Below are positions 6,357 to 14,818 of a DNA stretch of 42,906 nucleotides, one piece after another (the stretch's first letter is position 1; each line of letters opens with the position of its first letter). This DNA is from an archaeon HR01 (GTDB lineage: Archaea > Thermoproteota > Nitrososphaeria_A > Caldarchaeales > Caldarchaeaceae): assembly GCA_002898355.1 (NCBI GenBank), contig BEHD01000017.1, forward strand, positions 1 to 42,906, written 5' to 3'. The notes under the pieces are model-generated. The model was not told where the DNA came from, made no database searches, and saw only the letters and a program-made list of their open reading frames with translations. A program made the position numbers and the translations under genes.

Positions 6357-9300
6357 TGCAGCAGCTAACCCAGGATGACTTGTGGGAAGTAGCCAAATCC
6401 ATGCTGGAGGATGAAGGGCTGGTCAACCACCATCTAAGATCGTATAACTACTTTGTCAAGGAGGGTCTTCAGAGCCTCATCAACTCCCTAGGAGATCAGG
6501 AGATTAAGCTGAAGCAGGGGACGGTAATCCTGAAGTTTGGGCAGGTGGAGATTGGGTCTCCTAGGATTGAGGAGGTGGACGGAACCATCAACACGAGGCT
6601 CTACCCTTCAGAGTGCAGGCTGAGGGACCTGACATACGAGGCCCCAGTCTATGTCAGGATGCAGATCTATCAGGAGGGGAAGATGATAGCCAACGAGAAG
6701 GTGGAGATAGGCTCCATACCTGTCATGGTGAAGTCGGATATCTGCCCCCTGTCTAGGATGACGCCTGATGAGCTGATGGCTATAGGTGAAGACCCGAGGG
6801 ACCCCGGCGGCTACTTCATCATCAACGGCTCCGAGAGGGTTATCGTGGCTGTGGAGGACCTCGCACCCAACAGGATAATAGTCACCAAGAAGGAGGGGGA
6901 TGGAAGGGCTCAGGTCCAGGCCGTAGTCCTCTCATCGGCCCATGGGAGACAGGTAAGGGTTGAGGTCAACTACAAGGAGAGGAACCCCATACGTGTCTAT
7001 TTCTCGAGGATATACAAGGGCGTGCCGGTAATCATCATGCTCAGGGCTCTCGGGATGACGAATGACAGGGATATCGCAACCCTCGTCTCATCCCAGAAGC
7101 ATGTCCAAGAGCTTCTCGAGCCATCTTTCAAGGAGGCGGAGGGTGTGGAGACTGAGGCCGAGGCCCTTGACTACATAGGAAACCGTATCGCCTTCGGATA
7201 TGCGGAGGAGTTTAGGAGGGAGAAGGCTGAGCAGACCATAGACAACGTCTTCCTCCTCCACATAGGGACGAGCAAGGCGGCCAGATACAACAAGGCCGTC
7301 TATCTATGCGAGATGGTTGGGAGAGTTCTGGAGACGAGCGTGGGTTTGAGGACCCCCGACGACAGAGACCACTACGCCAACAAGAGGATTAAGCTGGAGT
7401 CGCCACTTCTGATGGAGCTCTTCAGGATGGGGTTGATGAAGCTCTTAAGGGATATCAAGTATCAGCTGGAGAGGATAGTCACCACTAGGGCTCCGATAGG
7501 GATTTCACCCGTGGTTAGGCCCGGCATAATAACCGAGTTTGTACGCCATGCATTCGCTACCGGGAACTGGCCCGGAGGCAGGGTTGGGGTCACCCAGCTC
7601 CTCAACAGGACCAACTATCTGGCGACCCTCAGCCATCTCCGTAGGGTTCAGTCACCATTAAGCCGTGGCCAACCCCACTTCGAGGCCCGAGACCTCCACG
7701 GTACCCACTGGGGTAGGCTATGCCCCGCAGAGACACCTGAGGGGAGCAACGCAGGCCTTGTCAAGAACCTGGCGCTTTCGGCGGAGTTCTCCTACCAGGC
7801 CAACAAGAGGGAGCTCCTGGACGAGCTCTTCAAGCTGGGCGTCATACCCCTGGCCGAGATAATCCACAAGAGGAGAAGCCCACCCGGCTCCAAAGTCTTC
7901 GTAGATGGCCTCCTGATAGGCTACCACCAGAACGGCCAGTGGCTGGCCTCCGAGCTGAGGAGGCTGAGGAGGGAGGGCCTTGTAAGCCACAACGTCAACG
8001 TAGGGGTGTACACCTACGAGCATGTCACAGAGGTGATGGTGAACACCGACGAGGGGAGAATTAGGAGGCCTCTGATAGTTGTGGAGAAGGGGCAGCCGAA
8101 GCTCACCAAGGGCCATGTGGATGTGATTAGGAATGGGACCTCCAGGTTTAGAGACCTGGTCAGCCTGGGTATTATAGAGTTCCTCGACGCCGAGGAGGAG
8201 GAGAACGCCTACGTAGCCATATCCCCCGACCGTGTTACCAGCGAGCACACCCACCTAGAGCTCAACCCCTACACGATGCTGGGTGTCGCCGTCTCCACAA
8301 TACCCTACGCCGAGCACAACCAGTCACCCCGAAACGTCTACGAGGGGGCCATGAGCAAGCAGGCCCTAGGTATTTTCGCCAGCAACTACTCCCTTAGGAC
8401 AGACTCCCGGAGCCACCTACTCATCTACCCCCAGAAACCGATAGTCACCACAAGGTCGGCTGAGTATGTCGGCCTGAACACGAGGCCTTCAGGCCAGAAT
8501 ATGGTGGTGGCTGTCCTGACGGGTAACGGATACAACATGGAGGACGCCGTGGTGCTGAGCAGGTCTGCGGTGGAGAGGGGTCTGGGCCTCTCCGTAAGCT
8601 ACAGAACCTACGTAGTGGAGTCAAGAACCTCACTGGGGGGCCAGAAGGACAGGTTTGGGATACCCGACCCATCTGTCAGGGGTTACAGGGGTGAGCAGTA
8701 TTACAGGGTCCTAGACGCCGACGGCCTGGCCCACATAGAGGCCGACGTAACTGGCGGCACAGTTATAATTGGGATGATGAGCCCACCCCGCTTCATAGAG
8801 GAGTATCAGAGGGTTCCCACCAGGGAGATGGTCTGGAGGGATACATCGGAGGCGGTCCAGCCATCCGAGACAGGTGTTGTGGACACCATCTTCCTTACGA
8901 CGGGGGCTGACGGAAACAAGCTGGTCAAAGCCAAGGTCAGGACCACATGCTACACCGAGATAGGTGACAAGTTCTCTTCGAGACATGGGCAGAAGGGTGT
9001 GGTGGGTATGTTATTCCCGGCCGAGGACCTCCCCTACACCAAGGAGGGTGTCGTGCCTGATCTCCTGATAAACCCGCACGCCTTCCCCTCTAGGATGACG
9101 GTTGGGCAGCTGATAGAGAGCCTCGCAGGAAAGCTGGGCGCCATCAAGGGCGAGATAGTGGATGGGACGCCTTTCATGGGGAAGGACCTCCAAGAGATTA
9201 GGGCGGAGCTTGAGGCTCTAGGGTTTAAGAACACGGGTAAGGAGATACTCTACAACGGCGCCACGGGGAGAAGGCTGGAGGCTGAGATATTCATAGGCGT

Positions 9301-9703
9301 CGTCTACTACCAGAGGCTCCACCACCTAGTCCGTGACAAGATACATGCGAGGGCTAGGGGTCAGGTGCAGATGCTCACCCGCCAGCCTACGGAGGGTAGG
9401 GCGAGGGGTGGCGGCCTCAAATTCGGCGAGATGGAGAGGGACTGCCTCATAGCCTACGGAGCATCCTACCTCCTCCTAGACAGGCTGCTGGAGCAGAGCG
9501 ACAGATACACAGCCTACTTCTGCGAGAAATGCGGGCTACCATCCTATTACGACCTCAAGCAGGAGAGGTTCGTCTGCCCCGTCGACGGCAAGGACGCCAG
9601 GGTCAGACCAGTCATGCTCTCCTACGCCTTCTACCTCCTCCTCAACGAGATGCTTAGCATGGGCATCTATCCCAGAGTGAATCTGGAGGAGTTGACGATA
9701 TGA
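6353..9703 (+). CDS. rpoB: DNA-directed RNA polymerase subunit B (unsplit Rpo2)
   Basis: This is the second-largest polymerase subunit, lining the active centre and DNA cleft. It is one continuous chain of about 1116 residues, so B' and B'' are not split as they are in many methanogens and halophiles. Recognisable motifs in order are GRLCPAETPEGSNAGL, NGYNMEDAVVLS (fork/catalytic region), GDKFSSRHGQKGVVG, RQPTEGRARGGGLKFGEMER, and a C-terminal zinc finger CEKCGL...FVCPVDGK. I prefer the ATG at 6353 over the TTG at 6341, since GGAGGGAG (6343-6350) is well placed before it. It overlaps the rpoH stop upstream and shares ATGA with rpoA downstream. No intein is present. Confidence 0.97.
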   Translation: MMQQLTQDDLWEVAKSMLEDEGLVNHHLRSYNYFVKEGLQSLINSLGDQEIKLKQGTVILKFGQVEIGSPRIEEVDGTINTRLYPSECRLRDLTYEAPVYVRMQIYQEGKMIANEKVEIGSIPVMVKSDICPLSRMTPDELMAIGEDPRDPGGYFIINGSERVIVAVEDLAPNRIIVTKKEGDGRAQVQAVVLSSAHGRQVRVEVNYKERNPIRVYFSRIYKGVPVIIMLRALGMTNDRDIATLVSSQKHVQELLEPSFKEAEGVETEAEALDYIGNRIAFGYAEEFRREKAEQTIDNVFLLHIGTSKAARYNKAVYLCEMVGRVLETSVGLRTPDDRDHYANKRIKLESPLLMELFRMGLMKLLRDIKYQLERIVTTRAPIGISPVVRPGIITEFVRHAFATGNWPGGRVGVTQLLNRTNYLATLSHLRRVQSPLSRGQPHFEARDLHGTHWGRLCPAETPEGSNAGLVKNLALSAEFSYQANKRELLDELFKLGVIPLAEIIHKRRSPPGSKVFVDGLLIGYHQNGQWLASELRRLRREGLVSHNVNVGVYTYEHVTEVMVNTDEGRIRRPLIVVEKGQPKLTKGHVDVIRNGTSRFRDLVSLGIIEFLDAEEEENAYVAISPDRVTSEHTHLELNPYTMLGVAVSTIPYAEHNQSPRNVYEGAMSKQALGIFASNYSLRTDSRSHLLIYPQKPIVTTRSAEYVGLNTRPSGQNMVVAVLTGNGYNMEDAVVLSRSAVERGLGLSVSYRTYVVESRTSLGGQKDRFGIPDPSVRGYRGEQYYRVLDADGLAHIEADVTGGTVIIGMMSPPRFIEEYQRVPTREMVWRDTSEAVQPSETGVVDTIFLTTGADGNKLVKAKVRTTCYTEIGDKFSSRHGQKGVVGMLFPAEDLPYTKEGVVPDLLINPHAFPSRMTVGQLIESLAGKLGAIKGEIVDGTPFMGKDLQEIRAELEALGFKNTGKEILYNGATGRRLEAEIFIGVVYYQRLHHLVRDKIHARARGQVQMLTRQPTEGRARGGGLKFGEMERDCLIAYGASYLLLDRLLEQSDRYTAYFCEKCGLPSYYDLKQERFVCPVDGKDARVRPVMLSYAFYLLLNEMLSMGIYPRVNLEELTI

Positions 9704-12700
9704 GCGCATACGCCTCAGTCACATCCATAACCTTCGGCATCCTCTCGCCAGACCTTATACGAAAGATGAGCGTCGCCGAGATAATAAGCCCAGACACATA
9801 TGACGAGGACGGCCTACCAATACCTACCAGCGTCATGGACCCGAGGCTGGGGACGCTTGAGCCTGGACAGAGATGTAAGACATGCGGAAACACATACCTC
9901 TCATGCCCGGGCCACTTCGGCCACATAGAGCTACCAACACCAGTCATCCATGTAGGTTTTGCAAAAACCGTCTACGAGCTCCTCAAATCCACCTGCAGGT
10001 CATGTGGGAGGATACTACTCTCGGAGGACCTCATCAAACAGTACAGCGAGGAGATACGTGAACTTAAGGAGGCTGGGAAGCCCTACAGGTACCTAATCTA
10101 CAGGATAAAGCAGAGGGCTATGAATGAGCAGATATGCCCCCACTGCGGTGAGAAACAGCTGAAGATTGAGCTGGAGAAGCCGGCCACCATCGTGGAGATG
10201 GCCGAGTCAGGCCCAGCCCGTCTCTCAGCCGGTACTGTACGCTCTAGGCTGGAGAGGATTCCAGACTCGGACCTCATCCTCCTAGATATCAACCCGGCCA
10301 CATCCAGGCCTGAGTGGATGGTTCTAACGGTCCTACCCGTACCACCTGTCTATGTGAGGCCATCCATAACCCTTGAGTCGGGCTTCAGGTCTGAGGACGA
10401 CCTAACCCACAAGCTTGTGGACATACTGAGGGTGGCCCAGAGGCTGAGGGAGAATATGAGGTCTGGCTCACCCTCGCCAGTTATAGCCGAGCTCTCAGAC
10501 CTCCTCCACTACCATGTGACGACTTACATCAACAACGAGGCCGTTGGTGCGGCGCCTGCGATTCACCGCTCCGGCAGAGCCCTCAAAACACTGGCCCAGA
10601 GGCTGAAGGGGAAGGAGGGGAGATTTAGGCTAAACCTCTCGGGGAAGAGGGTGGACTTTTCTGCTAGGACTGTCATATCACCGGACCCCAGCCTAGGTAT
10701 AAACGAGGTTGGTGTACCCCTCGACGTGGCCATGCAGCTAACAGTGGCGGAGCATGTCACAGCGTGGAACATCGAGAAGCTGAGGGAGCTGGTCAGGAAC
10801 GGGCCAGACAAATATCCGGGAGCAAAATACATTGTGAGGCCTGACGGTAAGAGGGTTAGGCTGAAGTTCGTCTCCAACCTGGATGAGCTGGCATCCATGC
10901 TGGAGCCTGGCTACGTGGTGGAGAGACATCTGCAGAGTGGCGACATAATCCTCTTCAACAGACAGCCCTCGCTCCACAGGATGTCCATCATGGCCCACCT
11001 GGTCAGGGTTCTACCCTACAAGACCTTCAGACTCAACCCGGCCGTCTGCACACCCTACAACGCAGACTTCGACGGCGATGAGATGAACCTCCACGTCCCC
11101 CAGAGCGAGGAAGCCCTAACAGAAGCCCGTGAACTGCTGATGGTGGAGAAGAACATAATATCGCCAAGGTATGGGGCGCCTATCATAGGTGTGATTAGAG
11201 ACTTCCTCTCAGCCTTGTACCTTCTCACGAAGGATGACACATATCTGGACAAGAATGAGCTGGCGGTTCTGCTGGGCGCCATCAAGTATAGGGGCGCGGT
11301 GCCGCCGCCTGCGGTTGAGAAGCCTAAGCCCATGTGGACTGGTAAGCAGGTCTTCAGCCTACTCCTGCCGAAGGACTTCAACCATAGTTTCCGTTCATCC
11401 TTCGACAACAAGCCCGTAGTAATAAGGAACGGCCAGCTATTGGAGGGTGTGATAGACAAGGCGGCTGTAGGCATTGAGAGGGCCAACAGTATACTCCACC
11501 GCATAGTTAGGGACTACGGCCCACAGAAGGCCAGGGAACTACTTGACAAAATCGTTAGACTCGCAATCACCTTCATCGATATGAGGGGTATGACCTTCTC
11601 CCTCGAAGACCTCTACGTCCCAGACGAGGCCTACCAGGAGATACAGCAGATATTTAGGAGGGCTGATGCCGAATACCTGAAGATTAGGGAGCGGCATGAG
11701 AAGGGTGAGGTGGAGATACCTCCAGGGATGACCCCTGAGCAGGCTTTCGAGAATGATATGCTCCGACTCCTAAGCGAGGTGAGAGACAGTGCAGGCAAGG
11801 CCGTCAGGGAATACATCTCAAAGGATAACACCGCATACATCATGGCCAAGGTGGGGGCCAGGGGGACCATGCTAAACATTGACCAGATGGTTGCAGTGGT
11901 GGGCCAGCAGTCGGTTAGGAGGGAGAGGATATCCAGAGGATTCAACAGGAGGGTTCTCACATTCTTCAAGAGAGACGACAACTCACCCAGGGCCAGAGGA
12001 TTCGTCTACAACTCCTTCATATCGGGGCTGGACCCGATCGAGTTCTTCTTCCATATGGTGGGTGGGAGAGATGGACTTGTCGACACAGCCGTAAGAACCC
12101 AGCAGAGCGGATACATGCAGAGGAGGCTCATCAACGCCTTGGAGTCGCTCTACATCGACTACGACGGAACCGTCAGGACAGCTGACGAAGGAAAGATAAT
12201 TCAGTTCAAGTATGGGGAGGACGGTGTTGACCCGGCCAAGAGCGACCACGGTAAAGTGATAACCCCGTCGACACTTATCACGGCTGTGCTGGCGTCCACG
12301 CCCCAGGGAACGCCGGCATCCAAGGATTATGTATCGTCCAAACTTGGTGAGAAGGCCGACATACTGCCCCCATCAATAATCGGGGAGCTGGAGAAGGCGT
12401 TGCTTGAAGCCAAGGCGTCGAAGGAGGCTGTGGATAGGGTGGTGGAGGAGGCTGTCGAAATATACATCAGCTCGAGGGCTGAGCCGGGCGACGCTGTCGG
12501 CGTTATCACGGCTCAGTCGATAGGGGAGCCGGGGACCCAGCTAACCCTCAGGACGTTCCACTTCGCCGGCGTGGGTGAGCAGAGCGTCTTGAAGGGGTTG
12601 CCCAGACTCATCGAGATAGTTGATGCTAGGAGAACCCCCTCCACACCTATTATGCGGATACCGCTCACACCCGAGTATGCGCAGAACCCCGTTAAGGCCA

Positions 12701-13494
12701 GAAGGCTGGCCAAGCAGATACAGTTTACGAAGCTGGGGGATGTCAGGACCGAGGTGACGGTCAACTATAAGAGGAACAGGCTGGAGTTTAAGCTGGACGA
12801 GCAGGTCCTATCGGAGAGAGGTATCACCAAGAAGGATATAGAGACAGCCTTCAAATCCTACGAGGCTGTATACGACCCTGAGAAGGCGGTCCTATCCGTG
12901 AAGCTTACAGACGAGATGTTCGCCAACCTTGGGAAGGTTAGGGAGAGGCTGGAGGAGACACGGCTCAAAGGCGTTCGGAAGATAAGGCGGGCCACCGTCT
13001 TCAAAGAAGGCGACGAATACGTCATAAGAACAGAGGGGTCTAACCTCAGGGAGATACTGGAGTTCCCAGGCGTTGACTGGAGAAGGGTCGAGACCAACGA
13101 CATCTACGAAATAGCCGAGGTTCTGGGAATAGAGGCGGCCAGAAACGCCATAGTCTCAGAATCTAAAGAGGTCCTGAAGGACCAAGGACTTGACGTGGAC
13201 ATCAGACATCTCCTACTCCTAGCCGACATGATGACTGTCAGCGGAACGGTCCGGCAGATAGGAAGGCATGGAGTTGTCAAACTTAAAAGCAGCGTCCTAG
13301 CCAGGGCCGCATACGAGATAAGTGTCCAAACCTTGATGGAGGCTGCGGCCCGGGGTGAGGTGGACAGCCTGAAAGGTAACGTGGAGAGGATACTTATAGG
13401 TAGGGAGATAGCTGTGGGCACTGGAATGGTGACACTTCTAATGTCCCATGGAAAGCTGGCGGGTGGAGCCGATGGACATAAAGCAGAGCCTTGA
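9700..13494 (+). CDS. rpoA: DNA-directed RNA polymerase subunit A, single fused A'/A'' chain
   Basis: This largest polymerase subunit carries the catalytic magnesium site. The N-terminal zinc region is CKTCGNTYLSCPGHFGHIEL. The active-site loop NADFDGDEM lies at residues 454-462, with D456, D458 and D460 binding Mg. The A''-equivalent half follows with no break: RAEPGDAVGVITAQSIGEPG from about residue 927 and TLRTFHFAGV after it. Most archaea encode A' and A'' as two genes. A single 1264-residue chain is known from Thaumarchaeota and Aigarchaeota and is the best lineage marker in the window. It overlaps rpoB by 4 bp at its start and rpl30e by 23 bp at its end. No intein or frameshift is visible. 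Confidence 0.97.
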   Translation: MSAYASVTSITFGILSPDLIRKMSVAEIISPDTYDEDGLPIPTSVMDPRLGTLEPGQRCKTCGNTYLSCPGHFGHIELPTPVIHVGFAKTVYELLKSTCRSCGRILLSEDLIKQYSEEIRELKEAGKPYRYLIYRIKQRAMNEQICPHCGEKQLKIELEKPATIVEMAESGPARLSAGTVRSRLERIPDSDLILLDINPATSRPEWMVLTVLPVPPVYVRPSITLESGFRSEDDLTHKLVDILRVAQRLRENMRSGSPSPVIAELSDLLHYHVTTYINNEAVGAAPAIHRSGRALKTLAQRLKGKEGRFRLNLSGKRVDFSARTVISPDPSLGINEVGVPLDVAMQLTVAEHVTAWNIEKLRELVRNGPDKYPGAKYIVRPDGKRVRLKFVSNLDELASMLEPGYVVERHLQSGDIILFNRQPSLHRMSIMAHLVRVLPYKTFRLNPAVCTPYNADFDGDEMNLHVPQSEEALTEARELLMVEKNIISPRYGAPIIGVIRDFLSALYLLTKDDTYLDKNELAVLLGAIKYRGAVPPPAVEKPKPMWTGKQVFSLLLPKDFNHSFRSSFDNKPVVIRNGQLLEGVIDKAAVGIERANSILHRIVRDYGPQKARELLDKIVRLAITFIDMRGMTFSLEDLYVPDEAYQEIQQIFRRADAEYLKIRERHEKGEVEIPPGMTPEQAFENDMLRLLSEVRDSAGKAVREYISKDNTAYIMAKVGARGTMLNIDQMVAVVGQQSVRRERISRGFNRRVLTFFKRDDNSPRARGFVYNSFISGLDPIEFFFHMVGGRDGLVDTAVRTQQSGYMQRRLINALESLYIDYDGTVRTADEGKIIQFKYGEDGVDPAKSDHGKVITPSTLITAVLASTPQGTPASKDYVSSKLGEKADILPPSIIGELEKALLEAKASKEAVDRVVEEAVEIYISSRAEPGDAVGVITAQSIGEPGTQLTLRTFHFAGVGEQSVLKGLPRLIEIVDARRTPSTPIMRIPLTPEYAQNPVKARRLAKQIQFTKLGDVRTEVTVNYKRNRLEFKLDEQVLSERGITKKDIETAFKSYEAVYDPEKAVLSVKLTDEMFANLGKVRERLEETRLKGVRKIRRATVFKEGDEYVIRTEGSNLREILEFPGVDWRRVETNDIYEIAEVLGIEAARNAIVSESKEVLKDQGLDVDIRHLLLLADMMTVSGTVRQIGRHGVVKLKSSVLARAAYEISVQTLMEAAARGEVDSLKGNVERILIGREIAVGTGMVTLLMSHGKLAGGADGHKAEP

Positions 13495-13783
13495 AGTGGT
13501 GAGTAGGACAGGAAAATACGTGGCAGGCTATAGGAAGACCCTGCATCTATGCCTGAACAAGAGGGCGGAGCTGGTCATAGTCTCGGAGAAGGCCAAGCCC
13601 GAGCACCTCCAAGCCCTAGAGTATGCATCGAAGATTTCAGGCGTTCCCATCTTAAAGGTTGGGCTCTCGCCGTCTGATATAGGGGTGGCCCTGAGGAAGA
13701 ACTTCGCCGTAGCCTCCCTAGCCATCCTGGATGCGGGTAGCGCAGACTTCGGGGAGCTTCAGGGTGAGGGGTATGGTGAATGA
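13472..13783 (+). CDS. rpl30e: Large ribosomal subunit protein eL30 (L30e)
   Basis: This 103-residue L7Ae/L30e-fold RNA-binding protein lies where archaeal polymerase operons usually carry L30e. Visible pattern: GKYVAGYRKTLHLCLNKRAELVIVSEKAKPEH, then SGVPILKVGLSPSDIGVAL. I chose the ATG at 13472, preceded by GGTGGAG, over the ATG at 13448, which would add eight poorly matching residues. It begins 23 bp inside the end of rpoA and overlaps the nusA start by 11 bp. Confidence 0.9.
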   Translation: MDIKQSLEVVSRTGKYVAGYRKTLHLCLNKRAELVIVSEKAKPEHLQALEYASKISGVPILKVGLSPSDIGVALRKNFAVASLAILDAGSADFGELQGEGYGE

Positions 13784-14210
13784 GGGGATAAGGCTTACCG
13801 ATAAGGAGATGAGGTATATCCAGCTATTCGAAGCCGCCACAGGGGTGAGCGTCCTAGACTGTATAGAGGATGGAGACCTGGTCGTCTTCATCGTGAGGGA
13901 GGGTGAGCTGGGAAAAGCCCTGGCCGGGCGGGGCTCCAGGATCAAGGAGCTGGCCAGGATGATGAAGAAGAGGGTGAAGGTTGTGGAGTACGCCGATGAC
14001 TCGGGAAAGTTCATCAAGAACCTCCTCTATCCTGCTGAGGTTCTGGACCCGGTAAGGGTTACGGAGAAGCCTGACGGCAGGAAGATAGCTGTGGTTACGG
14101 TGAGCCCGAGGGATAAAGGGATAGCCATCGGGAAAGATGGTAGGAACATAACCCTAGCAAGGCAGCTTATCAAGAGACATTTCGACGTGGACCACGTGAT
14201 AATCCAGTAG
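13773..14210 (+). CDS. nusA: Archaeal NusA-like transcription factor with two KH domains
   Basis: This short archaeal NusA (145 residues) lacks the N-terminal and S1 domains of bacterial NusA and keeps only two KH RNA-binding domains. The first KH GxxG-type turn is at LAGRGSRIKELARMM and the second at IGKDGRNITLARQLIKRHF. It is expected to act with RNA polymerase in elongation or termination, or in ribosomal RNA transcription. The start at 13773 is preceded by GGTGAGG and gives the conventional N-terminus; an upstream ATG at 13731 would add 14 residues. It overlaps the end of rpl30e. In most archaea rps12 follows, but here the next gene is rps7. Confidence 0.9.
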   Translation: MVNEGIRLTDKEMRYIQLFEAATGVSVLDCIEDGDLVVFIVREGELGKALAGRGSRIKELARMMKKRVKVVEYADDSGKFIKNLLYPAEVLDPVRVTEKPDGRKIAVVTVSPRDKGIAIGKDGRNITLARQLIKRHFDVDHVIIQ

Positions 14211-14213
14211 CCA

Positions 14214-14224
14214 AGATATATATG
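14214..14224 (+). promoter_or_regulatory. TATA box of rps7
   Basis: AGATATATATG is centred 29 bp before the ATG at 14248 and only about 11 bp before the alternative ATG at 14230. It supports the downstream start and a separate promoter for rps7. Confidence 0.4.
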
Positions 14225-14247
14225 GTCGTATGCTGGACCCCCATCGG

Positions 14248-14814
14248 ATGGCTGAGATAAGGCTCTTCAACCGATGGCCTGTAGACGGTATAGAGGTCTT
14301 AGACGAGGGGCTCAAAAACTACATCAGCCTCAGGCCCCAGATCATACCCCACTCCAGCGGAAGGCATGAGCATAGGCGATTCGCCAAGTCCCGGGTCAAC
14401 ATAGTGGAGAGGCTGGCCAACATGCTGATGAGGCCTGGGAGAAACGGTGGGAAGAAGAGCAAGGCTTTGACGATAGTGAGAAACGCCCTGACGATTGTAG
14501 AGCTGAGAACGGGGAAGAACCCCTTGGAGGTCCTGGTGAGGGCTATAGAGAACTCGGCGCCTCTGGAGGATGTGACCCGTCTCAGCTATGGAGGTATAGT
14601 CTATTTCAAGGCCGTCGACATCAGCCCGCAGAGGAGGGTGGACCTCGCCCTTAGATATATCGCCCAAGCGGCTAGGGAGGCCTCTTTCCGGAGCAGGAAG
14701 ACCGTGGATGAATGCCTGGCGGAGGAGATAGTGCTGGCTGCTGAGAAAGACGGTAAGAGCTTCGCCGTCAAGAAGAAGATGGAGCTGGAGAGGGTGGCTC
14801 TGGCCTCCAGGTAG
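14248..14814 (+). CDS. rps7: Small ribosomal subunit protein uS7
   Basis: This primary 16S rRNA-binding protein of the small-subunit head aligns with archaeal S7 throughout: LFNRWPVDGIEVLDEGL, then LRPQIIPHSSGRHEHRRFAK, VNIVERLANMLMRPGRNGGKK, and ENSAPLEDVTRLSYGGIVY, ending in the AREASFRSRKTVDECLAEEI helix region. The ATG at 14248 is supported by the TATA box 29 bp upstream; the ATG at 14230 would add six residues. The gene lies 37 bp after nusA and is followed at once by the convergent PEP carboxylase gene, so the expected rps12, EF-1alpha and rps10 are not next to it. Confidence 0.93.
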   Translation: MAEIRLFNRWPVDGIEVLDEGLKNYISLRPQIIPHSSGRHEHRRFAKSRVNIVERLANMLMRPGRNGGKKSKALTIVRNALTIVELRTGKNPLEVLVRAIENSAPLEDVTRLSYGGIVYFKAVDISPQRRVDLALRYIAQAAREASFRSRKTVDECLAEEIVLAAEKDGKSFAVKKKMELERVALASR

Positions 14815-14818
14815 GGGT

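Noticed and set aside
6353-13494. Inteins in rpoB, rpoA or atpA
   Set aside because: Motifs flanking the usual insertion sites are contiguous and the lengths are normal.
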